Positions 14,897 to 16,628 of a stretch of 16,628 bases of DNA are shown one piece after another; position 1 is the first letter of the stretch; each line of letters starts with the position of its first letter. This DNA is from Flavobacteriales bacterium (GTDB taxonomy: Bacteria; Bacteroidota; Bacteroidia; Flavobacteriales_D; CANHHI01), in assembly GCA_947460225.1 (NCBI GenBank), contig CANHHI010000018.1:1-16628 (forward strand), written 5' to 3'. The notes beneath the pieces are model-generated. The model ran no database searches, had not been told where the DNA came from, and saw only the letters and a program-made list of their open reading frames with translations. The position numbers and the translations under genes are program-made.

Positions 14897-16183
14897 CTAA
14901 TAATTTGTATAAAGAATTTTTAACGCTGTTGCTTTTCCTTTGTTATCATCTTGTCCAAAAATGATGCCCCTATTTGGCGTACTTGCAGAAGTATCTGCCG
15001 AAATATAAAAAGTAGGGATTTCATCTTTGTTGGTTTTGAGTTTTTGCACATACTCCGTTAAGTAAATTTCATAACGACTTTCATCGTTATTTTTAATAAT
15101 GTTTTTACTGTTAGGCTCGTGTCCGTACAAATATTGTAAAGTATCCTTGTCGTCTATTTTTGTTTTTTGATAAAGCCTAAATTTAGCTATTTCAGGGTAA
15201 TTTTTATCTTTTTCAAAAGGCAAATACAACACCGCTTGATTAAGCACCGCTTTATTTAATACTTTTTCCAAATCCAAAGTAACACTAAGCCCTATGCCCA
15301 AACCTGCTTGCAAATAAAATTTATCCGCCTCTGGGCTAATTTGCAAATTTTGCGCTATTTGTTCGTGCTCAATAGCATTAAAATAGGTAGAACTACTATT
15401 AGACAATAAAATATCGTAATTGCCTTTTTTGGTAGATTGTTTATCTTTGAGTGCTAAGCGCAACACCGCATCGGTACTTTTTAAATTGATATATACCAAA
15501 CCACTAGGCGATTCCATGGCAATATAAAATCCTTTAAACAAGGCTCTAAATCGCTCGGCATTGATGGATTCTTCGTAAGATTTTCTGACAATTTCCTCGC
15601 CAAAACTATTAGGCAAAACAATGCGCAAAGCACGGATTTTTTTATCGCCGAAAACTACAGAATCTTTGGTGCTAAATGTTAGTGCTTGGCTAGCCAATGG
15701 CGTGGTTTCGTAGTCTATTTTGCTGTTGTAGGTATAATCTTTCTTATCTTTCTCAAAGTCTTTGTTTAAGCGATGCACCAAAATCGTGGAGGCTTCTGGA
15801 ACGCCATAAATGGTATCTCTTTGATAGGGCAGATATAAAACAACGCTTTCCACCTGTAAATCTTTGGGTTCGTTGTTTGCAGTATATCCGCTCAAATCTA
15901 GGCGATTATCCTTTATAGAAATTTGCGTGTATAGCTCGTATTTGCTCGTGCCGAGCAATGGGTCGTTTAGCCAGCCTAAAATGACTTGCGGCTTATTTTG
16001 GGTATTTTTATACAGCAAATCATCTCTAAACAAGGCTAATTTCAACATAGAAACAGGCAAAAACTCTTGCTTAACCCCCAAACCTAAATTGGGTTGCAAT
16101 TCCTTTGCCACATCGCCATTGTTTTTCTTACATGCCAAACAAGCAAGCAAAAAAACACCCGTCCATATTTTTATTTTATTCAT
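14897..16183 (-). CDS. DUF4270 family lipoprotein
   Basis: This 428-residue protein begins MNKIKIWTGVFLLACLAC, a lipoprotein signal with the likely lipidated cysteine at residue 18 (Cys15 is an alternative), followed by KK. The body is beta-rich. It shows phrases I associate with DUF4270: WLNDPLLGTSKYELYTQ, VESVVLYLPY, LFKGFYIAMESP, YFNAIEHEQ and YLQAGLG. The function of the family is unknown; it is confined largely to Bacteroidota and is typically encoded beside a GT5 synthase homologue and glmS, exactly as here. Its ATG overlaps the end of the GT5 gene by 8 bases (ATGAATAA read in another frame), which points to translational coupling. It is likely anchored in the outer membrane or exported to the surface. 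The family call rests on motif memory plus synteny. Confidence 0.88.
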   Translation of the reverse strand: MNKIKIWTGVFLLACLACKKNNGDVAKELQPNLGLGVKQEFLPVSMLKLALFRDDLLYKNTQNKPQVILGWLNDPLLGTSKYELYTQISIKDNRLDLSGYTANNEPKDLQVESVVLYLPYQRDTIYGVPEASTILVHRLNKDFEKDKKDYTYNSKIDYETTPLASQALTFSTKDSVVFGDKKIRALRIVLPNSFGEEIVRKSYEESINAERFRALFKGFYIAMESPSGLVYINLKSTDAVLRLALKDKQSTKKGNYDILLSNSSSTYFNAIEHEQIAQNLQISPEADKFYLQAGLGIGLSVTLDLEKVLNKAVLNQAVLYLPFEKDKNYPEIAKFRLYQKTKIDDKDTLQYLYGHEPNSKNIIKNNDESRYEIYLTEYVQKLKTNKDEIPTFYISADTSASTPNRGIIFGQDDNKGKATALKILYTNY

Positions 16184-16628
16184 TCCAGTTTTCTATAATT
16201 GAACCGTATAAACTTGCATAATCTAAAATAATCTCCTCTTGCACCTGTTCGGGGTGAATGAGATAAGGCTTGTTTAGGTTTTTTACATAAGCGGTTAAAT
16301 CTTCGTTTTCATGATTTCCCCCCTGCACCACCACACAAGCATCAGCATAAGAACACGCCAGCTTTTGCAAGTTTGCAATAGACGGTGGCGTAGAACCTAC
16401 AAGCACCTCTTCTGGCAAGCCATCAACAGTTATTTTATCCAAATATTCTAGGCTCAATTGCGTGTCTAAATCATAAGGAAATGCCGTATAAACCAATTTG
16501 ATATTGCTAAAAAATGGGTTGTCTTTATGCAAAGTGCGCAAATAAACAGGCAATGCCGCCGACATCCAGCCATGGCAATGAATGACATCGGGTCGCCAGC
16601 CTAGTTTTTTAATGGTTTCCAAAACGCC
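16176..16628 (-). CDS. Starch/glycogen synthase catalytic-domain (GT5) protein, N-terminus cut by window edge
   Basis: The last 150 residues are present; the frame is open to the window edge, and the apparent start near 16622 is only a TTG inside the gene. The segment WRPDVIHCHGWMSAALPVYL is the hallmark of the GT5 starch-synthase N-terminal domain (the HCHGW motif near the ADP-glucose/acceptor cleft). The protein stops only about 140 residues after that motif, ending SLYGSIIENWNE. There is therefore no room for the second, nucleotide-binding GT1 domain of full GlgA (about 480 residues). Single-domain homologues like this are known in Bacteroidota in this gene setting, with DUF4270 and glmS downstream. 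Whether it is a glycosyltransferase at all is unsure without the second domain. It overlaps DUF4270 by 8 bases and is upstream in the operon. Confidence 0.88.
   Translation of the reverse strand, partial: GVLETIKKLGWRPDVIHCHGWMSAALPVYLRTLHKDNPFFSNIKLVYTAFPYDLDTQLSLEYLDKITVDGLPEEVLVGSTPPSIANLQKLACSYADACVVVQGGNHENEDLTAYVKNLNKPYLIHPEQVQEEIILDYASLYGSIIENWNE

Overview
The window looks like chromosomal DNA from an AT-rich member of the Bacteroidota. Evidence: two SusC/SusD outer-membrane pairs, a DUF4270 lipoprotein, promoters of the TAnnTTTG type, and start codons without a clear Shine-Dalgarno sequence. A cytophagal lineage is plausible, but the sequence alone does not settle the order or genus.

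Layout. From 1 to 8506 there are two tandem SusC-SusD operons on the minus strand. The first read is SusC2-SusD2 (8506 to 4066), closed by a strong hairpin terminator at 4018-4052. The second is SusC1-SusD1 (3896 to beyond base 1), with its own TATATTTG promoter element; SusD1 is cut by the window edge. Diverging from SusC2 is a secreted S9 serine peptidase (8738-10705, plus strand). The pairing suggests uptake of peptides or other large ligands with periplasmic hydrolysis, but the ligand cannot be read from the sequence. No glycoside hydrolase is present.

Between 10706 and 12380 lies a lone HlyD-family membrane-fusion protein (minus strand). It is bracketed by two imperfect palindromic intergenic elements (10750-10861 and 12202-12342). 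Each carries the same 59-base core, in opposite orientation (about 43 of 59 bases identical by hand count). This is the least ordinary part of the window.

Next come a tRNA-Arg (anticodon TCG) with its own -7 element and two tiny overlapping unrecognised genes (12529-12946). Those genes are driven by a textbook Bacteroidota promoter whose -33 box is shared with the U-tract of the upstream glmS terminator.

The right end is a tight minus-strand operon: a GT5-domain starch/glycogen synthase homologue (cut by the edge), a DUF4270 lipoprotein and glmS. The first pair overlaps by 8 bases and the second is separated by 3 bases. It joins sugar-nucleotide and amino-sugar supply (envelope precursors) to a surface or periplasmic lipoprotein of unknown role.

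Most of the window is ordinary. I did not find a convincing new defence system, phage, IS transposase or CRISPR array. The best candidates for something undescribed are the paired palindromic elements, the cysteine-rich SusD2 and the small coupled gene pair.
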